Source: Vallitalea pronyensis
GTDB lineage: Bacteria > Bacillota > Clostridia > Lachnospirales > Vallitaleaceae
DNA: 64,000 nt
Direction of reading: 5' to 3'
Assembly: GCF_018141445.1 (NCBI RefSeq)
Contig: NZ_CP058649.1
Span: forward strand, 577,001-641,000
The translations under genes were made by a program, and so were the position numbers. Positions 1 to 9,351 of this stretch are shown here, piece by piece. Each line of letters begins with the position of its first letter. The first letter of the stretch is position 1. The notes beneath the pieces are model-generated. The model did not search any database and had not been told where the DNA came from. It worked only from the letters and a program-made list of their open reading frames with translations.

Positions 1-775
1 TATCAAGTGGATTCTCAATATTGATAATACCGCTTCCGGATTTGTTGAGTAGGTATTTCAATCCTTTCGTTTCACAAGGGCTTAGCCATCCAATCAACGT
101 ATCTTTCTCAAAAACAGCAGCGCCTTCTATTTTCATATCTTTTATGTTAAGGTCTGTGTCTTCATTAACAATCTCTATCACACTTGTGGTTAAATCATGT
201 CCTGCTGAACTAAGTTGTTTTAGAACATCGATTAACTGGGATTTTAGAATGGCAAGATTGACACTGGAGGCCTCAACGATTTGTCGGATATGAGATGCTG
301 GAACATTCTCTAGATCGCTTTTGGCATTGATAATATTCTTAGCAGTTGTTCCTTTGGCAATGATAACCATTGGTGTTAAGCTTGTTTCATGGTCTCTTTC
401 AAAGAAATCCAGTACATCCTTGATGCCATCTTTTGCCAGTGTTTCACCAATAACGATTATCTGAATATGGCTGTAATAGGGTTTTCTATTGACTGTTGTA
501 AATTGATTCCTAACGGCTTCATGAAGGGTTTCACCTCTGGAAGTATTGGTCCATACGGGTTCTTTACCTGTTTTGCTATCTTGTTCTTGACTCACTTCCG
601 AAGGCTTGGTTAGCTGTAATGTAAGTTCTATTTCATCATCAGCAGTTTTATCCAGCCCTACCCCAGAAATAAAAGCTCTTTCCGTTAATTCTACATTATC
701 CCAACATCCAGTTACCATGAACATAAGAAAAGGAATCATAAGGAGTAATAGTAACTTTTTAAACGTATTATGCAT
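1..775 (-). CDS. Ger(x)C-family spore germination lipoprotein (GerAC-like), 3' part outside the window
   Basis: This is the C subunit of a GerA-type germinant receptor, an outer-leaflet inner-membrane lipoprotein of the spore. The reading frame is open from 775 to the window edge, about 258 residues. It begins MHNTFKKLLLLL and has a lipobox MVTGC with the acylated Cys at residue 24, followed by WDNVELTERAFISG, the family's hallmark N-terminus. A ribosome binding site (GAGGG) precedes the ATG. It follows the GerAA-like gene after 16 bases on the same strand, so the two are one operon. The C-terminal half, and probably a GerAB-like transporter gene, lie beyond the left edge. Confidence 0.9.
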   Translation of the reverse strand, partial: MHNTFKKLLLLLMIPFLMFMVTGCWDNVELTERAFISGVGLDKTADDEIELTLQLTKPSEVSQEQDSKTGKEPVWTNTSRGETLHEAVRNQFTTVNRKPYYSHIQIIVIGETLAKDGIKDVLDFFERDHETSLTPMVIIAKGTTAKNIINAKSDLENVPASHIRQIVEASSVNLAILKSQLIDVLKQLSSAGHDLTTSVIEIVNEDTDLNIKDMKIEGAAVFEKDTLIGWLSPCETKGLKYLLNKSGSGIINIENPLD

Positions 776-791
776 AATGAACCCTCTTTTT

Positions 792-2381
792 CTATTGACG
801 TTTTTTCATGCGTGTTTTATTAGGATTATCCCCAATCAGAGACTTGGGCCGCTTAGTCATCATCCATATGGGTAACTTAATCACGGAATCCTTTAACTCA
901 TTTTTATGAAAAGGTGCTAAAGGCGACATATAGGGTACACCAAATGAACTTATGGAGCACATTTGTATAGACAGCAGCATGAGTATGATAATAATGCCTA
1001 AAAAGCCTAATATATTAGCAGCAAGCATGATGGTTAAACGAATCAAATGCACAGAATCTTGTATAGGGGGTATAATAAAACTACAGATACCTGTTAATGC
1101 AATAATAATGACCATTATATTGCTTACAAGGCTTGCATTAACAGCAGCTTCACCGATAATGAGAGCACCAACAATACTGATTGATTGTCCAAATGGTCGC
1201 GGCATTCGAATACCTGCTTCTTTTAATAATTCAAAAGCTGTTGTCATAAATAGTGCTTCTATGAACGGTGAGAAAGGTAGACCTTCTACGGAAGCAGCTA
1301 TGGATAATAACAGTTTTAATGGTATTGAATTGGAATGAAAGGTGATGAGTGCTATATATACCCCTGGTGCAGATATGGTGATGATAAAGGCTAGTGTTCT
1401 AAGAATTCTATTAAGGGATCCTAAAAAGAATCTTGAATAATAATCGTCACTGGCTTGAATTGTTTCTGTAAATAAATAAGGCACAGTTAGAACAGTAGGT
1501 GTCCCATCACAAAAAATAGCTACTCTTCCTTCTAATATTTTGGCTGCTATTCTATCCGGTTTTTCCGAGTTCCCTATCGTTGGAAAGATTGAAAAAGGAT
1601 TATCTTCAATAAATTGCTCCACATACCCTGAATCCAATATGGCATCGATTTTAATCTTTTTTAATCGACTTCTTACAGTCTTTATAATGTTATCATCAAC
1701 AATACCTTTCAGATAACAAATCACAACGTTGGTATGACTTTGCTCCCCAATCCGATAATTTTCAATTTTTAAATTAGGGTTCTTAATCTTTCTGCGAAGC
1801 AGAGAAATATTGGTTTCCAATGATTCAATGAAGGATTCCCTGGGTCCCCTAACAGTTGATTCTGTAATGGGTTTATCAACATTTCTTTCACTCCATCCTT
1901 TTGTATCTACTTGAAGAGCCATGGCATTTCCTTCAATGTATATCAATGCATACCCATCAAGAATACCATTAATTGATTGTTCCAAATGCGTAACTTCTTT
2001 GATTTGAAAGGTAGGAAGTAAGTTTTCCATTAATATCTGGGGTAAAGTACGTTGATTAATAGTTTTATCCAAATCTGTTGTTCTTGAATAGATCATAATG
2101 GGTTTTAATATATCGGCGTTTAACCTTTGCTTATTAATTAACCCATTAATATAGACCACAACAATTTTATTGGCGTCATCACCTAATTGAACTTTTCTTA
2201 AGACCAGATCACCATAATCTTCAAATGTTTTATTTAAATACTCTATGAGTTCTTCCAGTGAAGTGGGTATATTTTGTGGGATATTAGAAACGCCACTAAG
2301 ATTATCTTCGTCATGTGTTTGCTTATCATTTTCTAACCTTAATCGATAATAATGATATACCTTTGACAATTTTCTAAACAT
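792..2381 (-). CDS. GerA-family spore germination protein (GerAA/GerKA-like)
   Basis: This is the large membrane subunit of a germinant receptor, which transduces the nutrient signal that opens dormant spores. The 529 residues fit the family: an acidic, soluble N-terminal domain (about 1-290) containing ILDGYALIYIEGNAMAL and RGPRESFIESLETNISLLRR, then a hydrophobic region from about 300 to 490 with several membrane segments, including PFSPFIEALFMTTAFELLKE and the loop GIRMPRPFGQSISIVGALII. It is the first gene of the operon with the GerAC-like gene. A sigma-G-like promoter lies upstream at 2439-2467, which matches forespore expression. Confidence 0.95.
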   Translation of the reverse strand: MFRKLSKVYHYYRLRLENDKQTHDEDNLSGVSNIPQNIPTSLEELIEYLNKTFEDYGDLVLRKVQLGDDANKIVVVYINGLINKQRLNADILKPIMIYSRTTDLDKTINQRTLPQILMENLLPTFQIKEVTHLEQSINGILDGYALIYIEGNAMALQVDTKGWSERNVDKPITESTVRGPRESFIESLETNISLLRRKIKNPNLKIENYRIGEQSHTNVVICYLKGIVDDNIIKTVRSRLKKIKIDAILDSGYVEQFIEDNPFSIFPTIGNSEKPDRIAAKILEGRVAIFCDGTPTVLTVPYLFTETIQASDDYYSRFFLGSLNRILRTLAFIITISAPGVYIALITFHSNSIPLKLLLSIAASVEGLPFSPFIEALFMTTAFELLKEAGIRMPRPFGQSISIVGALIIGEAAVNASLVSNIMVIIIALTGICSFIIPPIQDSVHLIRLTIMLAANILGFLGIIIILMLLSIQMCSISSFGVPYMSPLAPFHKNELKDSVIKLPIWMMTKRPKSLIGDNPNKTRMKKRQ

Positions 2382-2438
2382 ATTTTAGACCCTTCTTTTT
2401 TGCGATCATCATGCGTTTATTAGGAATACGATTACTTT

Positions 2439-2467
2439 TATTATGACTCCATTAAGGAATTATATTC
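2439..2467 (-). promoter_or_regulatory. Sigma-G-like promoter of the gerA operon
   Basis: Read on the minus strand there is a -35 element GAATA (2463-2467), a 17-base spacer and a -10 element CATAATA (2439-2445). This matches the Bacillus subtilis sigma-G consensus (GHATR, 17-18 bases, CATNHTA). It lies 58 bases upstream of the GerA-like start codon. A 7-bp inverted repeat (AAGGAAT/ATTCCTT, 2454-2470) overlaps the -35 region. Confidence 0.6.
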
Positions 2468-2507
2468 CTTTTTTAGAAAGTCATCATGACAAGTATCATT
2501 TCTTAAT

Positions 2508-2545
2508 AAAAAACCTCTACTATTACGGTGAATGAATAGTAGAGG
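2508..2545 (-). terminator. Rho-independent terminator of the serpin gene
   Basis: A perfect 11-bp stem CCTCTACTATT/AATAGTAGAGG (2514-2524 with 2535-2545) with a 10-base loop is followed on the minus strand by a run of six T. It sits 46 bases after the serpin stop codon. Confidence 0.9.
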
Positions 2546-2590
2546 TAATGATAAACATATGTCATTTTTCTAACATACAAGGCTTTCTCA

Positions 2591-3898
2591 CTAAAGTAAA
2601 GGATTGTTCACAATACCAATAAACAATACCACACCCATTTGGGATGTGATGGTGAAGAGAAAAGGTCTATCCAATATCATTTCAGCTTTATCTTTTGGGA
2701 GTGCACTGCCACAATAATCTATTTGGGTGTAAGCAGAAGCTTCGCAACCCTTCTCATTAATAGCGATATGTGTGGATTGTAAGACATCTGAAATAAAAGC
2801 CATGTCGTCAGTTATATTGGAAAAATCAGCATCTGATTCAAAAGCTTTCTCTAAGCCCATGGATATAAGCGTTTCTTTTAAAGGTAATGTGGACCCGAAG
2901 CTAAATGTTGGCACTTGGAAAATGACTTCCCCATTCTTAACAACTTTAGATGAGCTATCTATACTTAAAAGTGAGGCAATTTTATCCTTTGTTGAAACAA
3001 GGTCGTAGATGTCTATACCATGGTCAGGTAAATAGAAGGTCATGGATGCACTATTTTTGAAATTCAGGCTTGCACTTGTGTAACCATCTCCCTCAATAAA
3101 ACGGTGACTAGCGTATGTTTTGTTCATAAAATCACAGGTGACCTCTGTACCATCAAGGCAATAAAACACGTCTTCTTTAGTCTTATCTTCATCAAATTTA
3201 CTTTGCCATTCATCATAGAAATATAGCGTATTGATAATGGACATGAGTTGATTAGACTTAATAGGAAGGGTTACATTAAGAGTCCCTCGTGTATTCTCAA
3301 ACACCCAATCTGACATGAGCTTACTCGTTTCTTCTTCACTAAAATCAACGGAATACGTAGATGCATAGTAATGCTCTAAAGCATTGTTTATGTAGTCCTC
3401 TTTAAAAACAATATCTTGATCTAACCATAATGCGTTAGCTAACCACAGCTTCCCAATGGTGTTATCCGTATAAAGTAAGCGATGAAGATTACCAGACTCC
3501 CTCTGGAGTTCTTGTATACTTAATTTGTCTATATACATAGCCGATAGAAACTCTGTTTGGGTCTGACCCCTAGACCCGGACGCGGATAAAGCTAATGCCA
3601 TGTATAAACTTAAGGGTGAGTACACCATATTCTCATGGTGATTGTTCGTATGGAATATGGAAGAGGTGGAGTGATAAGTAAAGTCTTGAATAGCTTCTAT
3701 ATAATCCATACTGACTTCATTGTCAGCACGTATTTTTTTATTTGCATCAAAATCGTCAAATGCTACACTGTTAGGGTATAACGCTTTTGCAACCAGACCT
3801 TTTTCATTATTGTTTATAGAAGTTTTTTGATTGCCTATACATGATGTTAGGTTAACAGATAAAAATACACACAAAAGGATGCTTAAATATTTTTTCAT
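2591..3898 (-). CDS. Serpin-family serine/cysteine protease inhibitor, lipoprotein
   Basis: This is a surface-anchored suicide inhibitor of proteases. A signal peptide with lipobox LTSC (Cys20) is followed by a linker and a full serpin fold to residue 435. Family signatures seen are MVYSPLSLYMALALSASGSRGQT near the N-terminus of the fold, NTLYFYDEW, and the C-terminal DRPFLFTI with FIGIVNNP. The hinge and reactive-centre loop begin at about residue 382 (EKGCEASAYT). The hinge small residues suggest an inhibitory serpin, with Cys in place of the usual Thr/Ser at P14. By alignment P1 falls near Ser-Ala-Leu, so trypsin-like targets are unlikely. It is monocistronic with its own terminator. The target protease is unknown. 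Confidence 0.92.
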   Translation of the reverse strand: MKKYLSILLCVFLSVNLTSCIGNQKTSINNNEKGLVAKALYPNSVAFDDFDANKKIRADNEVSMDYIEAIQDFTYHSTSSIFHTNNHHENMVYSPLSLYMALALSASGSRGQTQTEFLSAMYIDKLSIQELQRESGNLHRLLYTDNTIGKLWLANALWLDQDIVFKEDYINNALEHYYASTYSVDFSEEETSKLMSDWVFENTRGTLNVTLPIKSNQLMSIINTLYFYDEWQSKFDEDKTKEDVFYCLDGTEVTCDFMNKTYASHRFIEGDGYTSASLNFKNSASMTFYLPDHGIDIYDLVSTKDKIASLLSIDSSSKVVKNGEVIFQVPTFSFGSTLPLKETLISMGLEKAFESDADFSNITDDMAFISDVLQSTHIAINEKGCEASAYTQIDYCGSALPKDKAEMILDRPFLFTITSQMGVVLFIGIVNNPLL

Positions 3899-4096
3899 TT
3901 ATACAACCCCTCCTAAATCTTTTATTTGGATATCTTCCATAAGAAAGAAAAATATGTTTGATTGATTAGACGGATATGGATTCAAACTTGTTCCATTATT
4001 TGCAAACAAAGTATATCATAATAAACATATTCTTTAAAATCTTAAATAAACATGCCCTAAAATAATCAAAAAAAAACTAAAATATGGTAACAACAG

Positions 4097-4121
4097 AAAA
4101 ACCGCTTATTAAGCGGTTTTT
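4097..4121. terminator. Bidirectional hairpin terminator
   Basis: An 11-bp stem AAAAACCGCTT/AAGCGGTTTTT with a 3-base loop. It lies just after the stop of the small minus-strand gene at 4126, and the A/T arms would allow termination in both directions. Confidence 0.85.
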
Positions 4122-4125
4122 CATG

Positions 4126-4437
4126 TTATCCTTCAGTACTTCGTAAACTATCAAACAATCCAATAGGCGATGTTGAATAATCCCTGTGTTCATTTCCCTC
4201 GTAGTTGAGGTGAGCTTCAATTTCGACAATGTTACTGATATCATGGTCGTAGGCTTTGATGTAGTCTGGTCGTCCGTCATCATCACGATATTCTAAGTAC
4301 TCGTTTAAAATATCCTTAGCAGCAGTGTTATTGACTTGATTTCCGTAGATAAGTTGATATTCGTCCCTTGGCAAAGATAATGAAATGTGATAGCCGTCTT
4401 TTAAGCGAGTGCGTGTCTCAAAAATGCTATTGAGCAT
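4126..4437 (-). CDS. Small conserved hypothetical protein (103 aa)
   Basis: I do not recognise this protein. The frame encodes a soluble, acidic protein without a signal peptide or membrane segment, starting MLNSIFETRTRLKDGYHISL. A good ribosome binding site (GGGAGATG) lies 5 bases before the ATG and a strong terminator follows the stop, so it looks like a real single-gene unit. A charged central stretch (LEYRDDDGRPDYIKAYDHD) could be a surface loop. No function is proposed. Confidence 0.7.
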   Translation of the reverse strand: MLNSIFETRTRLKDGYHISLSLPRDEYQLIYGNQVNNTAAKDILNEYLEYRDDDGRPDYIKAYDHDISNIVEIEAHLNYEGNEHRDYSTSPIGLFDSLRSTEG

Positions 4438-4807
4438 AAATCATCTCCCTTTCACAGAAATTGATAAGATACCGATGGCTGTGTATATTAGAAGAAAAAG
4501 CTTAAAATATGAGTTCGTCTACCATTAGTTTAACCATATTGACACCTATTATGTCTGTTTCTATGAAAGAATTTAGCCATACATAGCTGAAATAATGCGG
4601 ATCTTATGATCCGGCGGTTATTCAATCTTTTTTTAGTAACTTCAACTAAGGAAGAATAAACTAGACCATGACAATACCTTATTCAATCCAATCTTATGAA
4701 TTTGTGTGTTTTATTACCATTTTTTTAATGGTTAACAAAGACTATGAATTCTTTTTATCGTAAATGTTAACAATCCCTAACATATGGCAGTTTTTCATAT
4801 TTTTACA
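4438..4807. other. Intergenic region between divergent genes
   Basis: No open frame with a credible ribosome binding site was found. The stretch is AT-rich and contains one small perfect hairpin (GGATC-TTAT-GATCC, 4599-4612). It should hold the promoter of the minus-strand gene at 4437 and the upstream region of the helicase gene. Nothing else is recognised. Confidence 0.5.
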
Positions 4808-4835
4808 TTGTATTCATTTTAAATTTTGATATAAT
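4808..4835 (+). promoter_or_regulatory. Sigma-A-like promoter of the helicase-nuclease gene
   Basis: TTGTAT (4808-4813), a 16-base spacer, then TATAAT (4830-4835) with an extended -10 TG at 4827-4828. It is 62 bases upstream of the ATG at 4898. Confidence 0.6.
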
Positions 4836-4897
4836 GAAAAACATATGAAGTGTCGAAAATTAAGGGACATGTCACATTATTATAGGGGGTACATACC

Positions 4898-7800
4898 ATG
4901 AAAGCTATATTACAAACCTATAGAGATCGATTAATTAATCTAAGTGGTCGCAATCGAAGTCTTGTATTACGTAAAATACATAAGAAACGATCCTTTGACT
5001 TAGGAAGACTGTTACCTTTTATAGAGGATTTGGACAAGACGTTAATTGATTTCTTACTGAATCGAGAAAAAAACAAGAAGATTATTTTACAAGATCCTTA
5101 TCGTGTGAGAAACGAAGCATTAAAAGCATTGGATAAGCGTAACCAAGAGGAACGAAAAAAGGAAATGTTAGCATTAGAGGAGACCATGAACGGTTTAACA
5201 GATGCGACAGAAGAAGAACACCAAGTTTTACAAAATAGAAAGCAAGCCATTCAAGAAAAATATGATATGGACCTGATTGCAGATAAGAAGTCATTAGATG
5301 ATAAGATTGATACCATGACGGCCTATTCCAATCATATTAATTATTTGTTAAGAGAAATCAATGCAGTGGAAAAAGAGACAGGGAAATATGAGTTGTACCT
5401 TGGTTATCCTTTTGTTGAGGGACGGTGTAACGACCAATCTTTTGTAAGAGCACCCTTATTCCTGTTTCCTATTAAGCTAGAAAAAGTCAGTAACAGGTGG
5501 CAATTATCCAACATGGTGGAGCAGGAAGTGTTGATTAATAAAGTGTTTATCTTTGCATATGCCAAGTTTAATGATGTAAAGGTGACAGACATAGAGACAG
5601 AATACGCCTCACTGGAATGTTTTACAGAAGATGTGATAACGGGCTTATTGCATTACTTAGATGATAACAAAATACATATCGTTAATTCAGGGTCAAGAGC
5701 CATTGAAACGTTCAAGGACTATACCAATGCAACCATCCCTACGTACCAAGCAGGAGAATTGCAGTTAAAAAATTATATGGTTATGGGGCAATTTCCTCTA
5801 TCCAACTCCATCTATACCGATTATCAAATCATGGAGCAGGAGGATTTGTATAATCATGCCCTAGAATCATTGCTAATGAACAAAAAGGAAGTAAAAGATG
5901 CAGAAGCTTTTGAAACCCAAACAGATGGGATGAAAGAAAATAAGACAAAACCTATCTCCGAAAAGGAAGTTTATTTTTTATCGTCTCTTGACCATAGCCA
6001 GGAAAATGCAGTTCAGAGCGTTAACGACCAACATCACATGGTCATCTATGGACCCCCTGGAACCGGAAAATCCCAAACCATTGCAAACATTATCTGTGAT
6101 GCACTGGCAAAGGGTAAAAGAGTCCTTATGGTATCTCAAAAAAGAGCAGCTTTAGATGTCATCTATAATCGATTAGCAGACATCAACACGAAGATTGCGT
6201 TGGTTCATGACCATAATAAGGATAAGAAGAACTTCTATAAGAAAGTATGCGATTGCGTGGATCATAAAGCCATGGACTATGACCCATCACTTAATCTAAA
6301 AATAGATGATACAGCAACAGCTATTGATGAGAAGGTTAGCTACCTTGAGAAGATTGGGGGAACACTTCATGAAGAACGAGCATTTGGTATATCCCTTTAT
6401 GAGATGTATACGAAGACCCAAGCCATTACGTCTACCCAAGACCCACGTTATCATGACTACCGTCTGTATCGAAAAGAAAACCCATTCCAAGGCTATACCT
6501 TTCATGAACTTGATGAAGCCAAGAGCCATCTTGTACAGAACACAATCAATATTAAGGCTTACATGGATTATCAGCATAAACGATTAGAGAACCCCATGTA
6601 CGCTGCTTTTGATCGTTTATTAGATTTTGTGGAGATCCAAGATTTACAAGATCACATCATGGATATATTGGACATGATTAACCAGCATAAAGACGACATA
6701 GATATGGAAGATTATCAAACCTTAGGTTTACTGTATAAACAGCAGCATTTTCAGGTTAGCCAGAAAGACATTGAACAGTACGCCAAGGACGTGAATCATA
6801 AAAGGCATGGACATCTGGTGGAAGAAGATGAGGATAATAAGTGGTGGAACCCAGGATTCTGGCTTCATCACAGAGATATCAAAGAAACAAGAGAAAAGAA
6901 CGCAAAGCAGTATGCAGCACATCAAGACGTATTGACCAATCGGTTTAGCCAGTATGGTCAGTGGAACAATGCTATCATACAAAAATGGATGCCCCTTCAA
7001 GCCATGATACGGGAAGAAGACTTCAATACGCTACGCCATCGGTTTGTGACAGAATGGGATATATCAAAGACCCTTGAGGATGTACAAGCAGCAGCAGGGC
7101 ATCTTGACGTCTACATTCATTCAAAAAATCGTGTGGACAGTCTATCCCATCTTGAAGTCAAGATGCTTGATTATGCCATGCTTATCCATGACCAAGAAAA
7201 AGTTCTTGAAGAACAAGACCCTGATAATACAAGGGATCAAGAGATAGAACATGGCAGAGCCCTAGAAGATAAAATACAAGATACACTGGAGAACATCGTA
7301 GAATTTTCTACTTTAATGGCTATCCATGAAGTGGAAAAAACGAAAGAATACAATGAATTTTATCTCCATTTCTCCATGTATGACGATATGGTAAGCGCTA
7401 TTAATCACCTGATGGAAGAGAAAAACGGACTCACCAGTGCGCTGATTAAAAGCAAGTGGAATGACCAGTTACAACTTTTTATTGATACACCTGTTTTCAA
7501 AGAATTTAAACGACAGGCAGAGAAAAAACGTAAGCTATGGCCTATTCGTAAATATGTGATCGAATTTCGTGAACTGCTGCTTACCGTTTTCCCTTGTTGG
7601 TTATTAAGTCCAGAAACGGTGTCAGACATTTTGCCGTTGGCAGAAGGTATGTTTGATATGGTTATATTTGATGAAGCGTCTCAGATGTATGTGGAAAATG
7701 CTATCCCTGCTATTTATCGAGGTAAAAAAGTGGTGGTTACCGGTGATGATAAACAGTTAAAACCAAGTGCCGCTTTTATGTCCCGTTATGATGATTATGA

Positions 7801-9229
7801 CGAGGAAATGACCACCATTGAAACAGCGGCGGCTTTTGAAGAAGAAAGCCTTTTGGATCTTGCAAAAGTGAATTATCCCGATGTCCACTTGAATTATCAC
7901 TACCGTTCCAGATATGAAGAACTTATTAACTTCTCCAATTATGCTTTTTACAATGGCCAGTTAAACATATCCCCTAACATTGAGAACAGTGGCACCCATA
8001 GGCCATCACCTATCGAACGGATCAAAGTAGAGGGTAAGTGGATTGAACGTAAAAACAACACAGAAGCCAGTAAAGTTGTCGATCTGGTAGATGACATTCT
8101 TCGAACAAGAAAACATGATGAAACCATCGGCATCATTACCTTTAACGTGACTCAGAAAGACTTGATTAGTGATCTATTGGATGCAAGAGGTAATTACGAC
8201 AAAGACTTTAGAAAACGCTATCAAGAAGAAATTAACAGAAAAAAAGGAAATGAAGATGTCAGTTTATTTGTTAAGAACATTGAAAATGTCCAAGGTGATG
8301 AACGGGATATTATTATTTTCTCTATTGGCTATGCGCCCAATGAAGAAGGACGTCTATCTGTGAATTTTGGTGCTTTATCTCAAGATGGAGGCGAAAACAG
8401 ACTGAATGTAGCCATTAGTCGTGCTAAGCAAAAAGTATATGTCATCACATCCATTGAGCCGGAGGCATTAAAGGTTGAAGAGACGAAGAATAGAGGAGCA
8501 AAGCTCTTCAAACAGTATCTGCAATATGCAAAAGAAATTGCTATAAGAGACGAGAAGGCATCCAAACAAGTACTGGAGCAATTAGTGTTGTCAGATAAAA
8601 AGAGAGAAAGCGGCCTCCATGAAGATGGTTTGATTGAACAGATGTACAGACGATTGAAAAAGGATGGCTATCAAGTAAAAAAACATGTGGGGGTATCGGA
8701 TTACAAAATTGACTTAGCCCTGTATGATGAGGACAAGGGTGGCTACTTGTTAGGCATAGAGTGTGACGGTACATCCTATAGAGAACAATCCTCTACCAGA
8801 GAAAGGGATATTCATCGCAAGCGATTCTTGGCTTTCAGGGGTTGGCATTTGATGCGTATATGGAGTCTTGATTGGTGGAAAGATTCGGAACAAGTCATTC
8901 AGAATATTAAAGATGGGTTAGAAGCGATCAAGGAGCAGTTAGGGAATGAAGACATACCCCATTCTGACAAGATACCCTTAGAGGGTCAAGAAAAAACAAC
9001 CATGGAAGCGGTAACCCCTGTTCATCCAGAATTGACCATATGGTTTGGGGACAAAGCTTACATTCAAGATAACATGTCCAAAGAAATGTTTGAGATTGAA
9101 ATGGAGCCTAATCCTTATCATAAAGATACCATGAATCCTTTCTGTAAAGACCTTTTAGGCAGACGAATAGAGGAACGATTTGTGTATCAGGATTACGAGT
9201 ATAAAGTAGTTGGTATTGATAAGAAATAA
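4898..9229 (+). CDS. DUF4011-type superfamily 1 helicase fused to a PD-(D/E)XK nuclease (Hhe-like)
   Basis: A very large single-gene helicase-nuclease, probably an anti-phage effector acting on foreign DNA in the cytosol. The N-terminus YRDRLINLSGRNRSLVLRKI is DUF4011-like and is followed by a coiled-coil-rich region. Helicase motifs are Walker A GPPGTGKS (about 385-392), Walker B VIFDEAS (about 921-928), GDDKQLKPS (about 948), NYHYRSRYEEL (about 1000), NVQGDERDIIIFS and VAISRAKQKVY (about 1171). The long gap between Walker A and B holds an insert. The C-terminus (about 1240-1345) has a restriction-like fold with IDLALYD and GYLLGIECDG, as in the Vsr-like/MTES_1575 nucleases. RBS GGGGG precedes the ATG. 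It stands alone between unrelated genes, with no partner defence genes in reach. Confidence 0.85.
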   Translation: MKAILQTYRDRLINLSGRNRSLVLRKIHKKRSFDLGRLLPFIEDLDKTLIDFLLNREKNKKIILQDPYRVRNEALKALDKRNQEERKKEMLALEETMNGLTDATEEEHQVLQNRKQAIQEKYDMDLIADKKSLDDKIDTMTAYSNHINYLLREINAVEKETGKYELYLGYPFVEGRCNDQSFVRAPLFLFPIKLEKVSNRWQLSNMVEQEVLINKVFIFAYAKFNDVKVTDIETEYASLECFTEDVITGLLHYLDDNKIHIVNSGSRAIETFKDYTNATIPTYQAGELQLKNYMVMGQFPLSNSIYTDYQIMEQEDLYNHALESLLMNKKEVKDAEAFETQTDGMKENKTKPISEKEVYFLSSLDHSQENAVQSVNDQHHMVIYGPPGTGKSQTIANIICDALAKGKRVLMVSQKRAALDVIYNRLADINTKIALVHDHNKDKKNFYKKVCDCVDHKAMDYDPSLNLKIDDTATAIDEKVSYLEKIGGTLHEERAFGISLYEMYTKTQAITSTQDPRYHDYRLYRKENPFQGYTFHELDEAKSHLVQNTINIKAYMDYQHKRLENPMYAAFDRLLDFVEIQDLQDHIMDILDMINQHKDDIDMEDYQTLGLLYKQQHFQVSQKDIEQYAKDVNHKRHGHLVEEDEDNKWWNPGFWLHHRDIKETREKNAKQYAAHQDVLTNRFSQYGQWNNAIIQKWMPLQAMIREEDFNTLRHRFVTEWDISKTLEDVQAAAGHLDVYIHSKNRVDSLSHLEVKMLDYAMLIHDQEKVLEEQDPDNTRDQEIEHGRALEDKIQDTLENIVEFSTLMAIHEVEKTKEYNEFYLHFSMYDDMVSAINHLMEEKNGLTSALIKSKWNDQLQLFIDTPVFKEFKRQAEKKRKLWPIRKYVIEFRELLLTVFPCWLLSPETVSDILPLAEGMFDMVIFDEASQMYVENAIPAIYRGKKVVVTGDDKQLKPSAAFMSRYDDYDEEMTTIETAAAFEEESLLDLAKVNYPDVHLNYHYRSRYEELINFSNYAFYNGQLNISPNIENSGTHRPSPIERIKVEGKWIERKNNTEASKVVDLVDDILRTRKHDETIGIITFNVTQKDLISDLLDARGNYDKDFRKRYQEEINRKKGNEDVSLFVKNIENVQGDERDIIIFSIGYAPNEEGRLSVNFGALSQDGGENRLNVAISRAKQKVYVITSIEPEALKVEETKNRGAKLFKQYLQYAKEIAIRDEKASKQVLEQLVLSDKKRESGLHEDGLIEQMYRRLKKDGYQVKKHVGVSDYKIDLALYDEDKGGYLLGIECDGTSYREQSSTRERDIHRKRFLAFRGWHLMRIWSLDWWKDSEQVIQNIKDGLEAIKEQLGNEDIPHSDKIPLEGQEKTTMEAVTPVHPELTIWFGDKAYIQDNMSKEMFEIEMEPNPYHKDTMNPFCKDLLGRRIEERFVYQDYEYKVVGIDKK

Positions 9230-9351
9230 ATGTTGGAGACAATTAAAAACACCTGCTATTCGTCTATACAATAAAGATTATACCTATTGATTCATCCTCT
9301 TTTATGTAAAAATCAAGAAAGTATGGTCCAAAGACCAGCGAGGTGAATAAC

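Noticed and set aside
952..1338. 128-residue plus-strand frame inside the GerA-like gene
   Set aside because: It is the antisense of a membrane-rich coding region, with no ribosome binding site; the minus-strand gene is clear.
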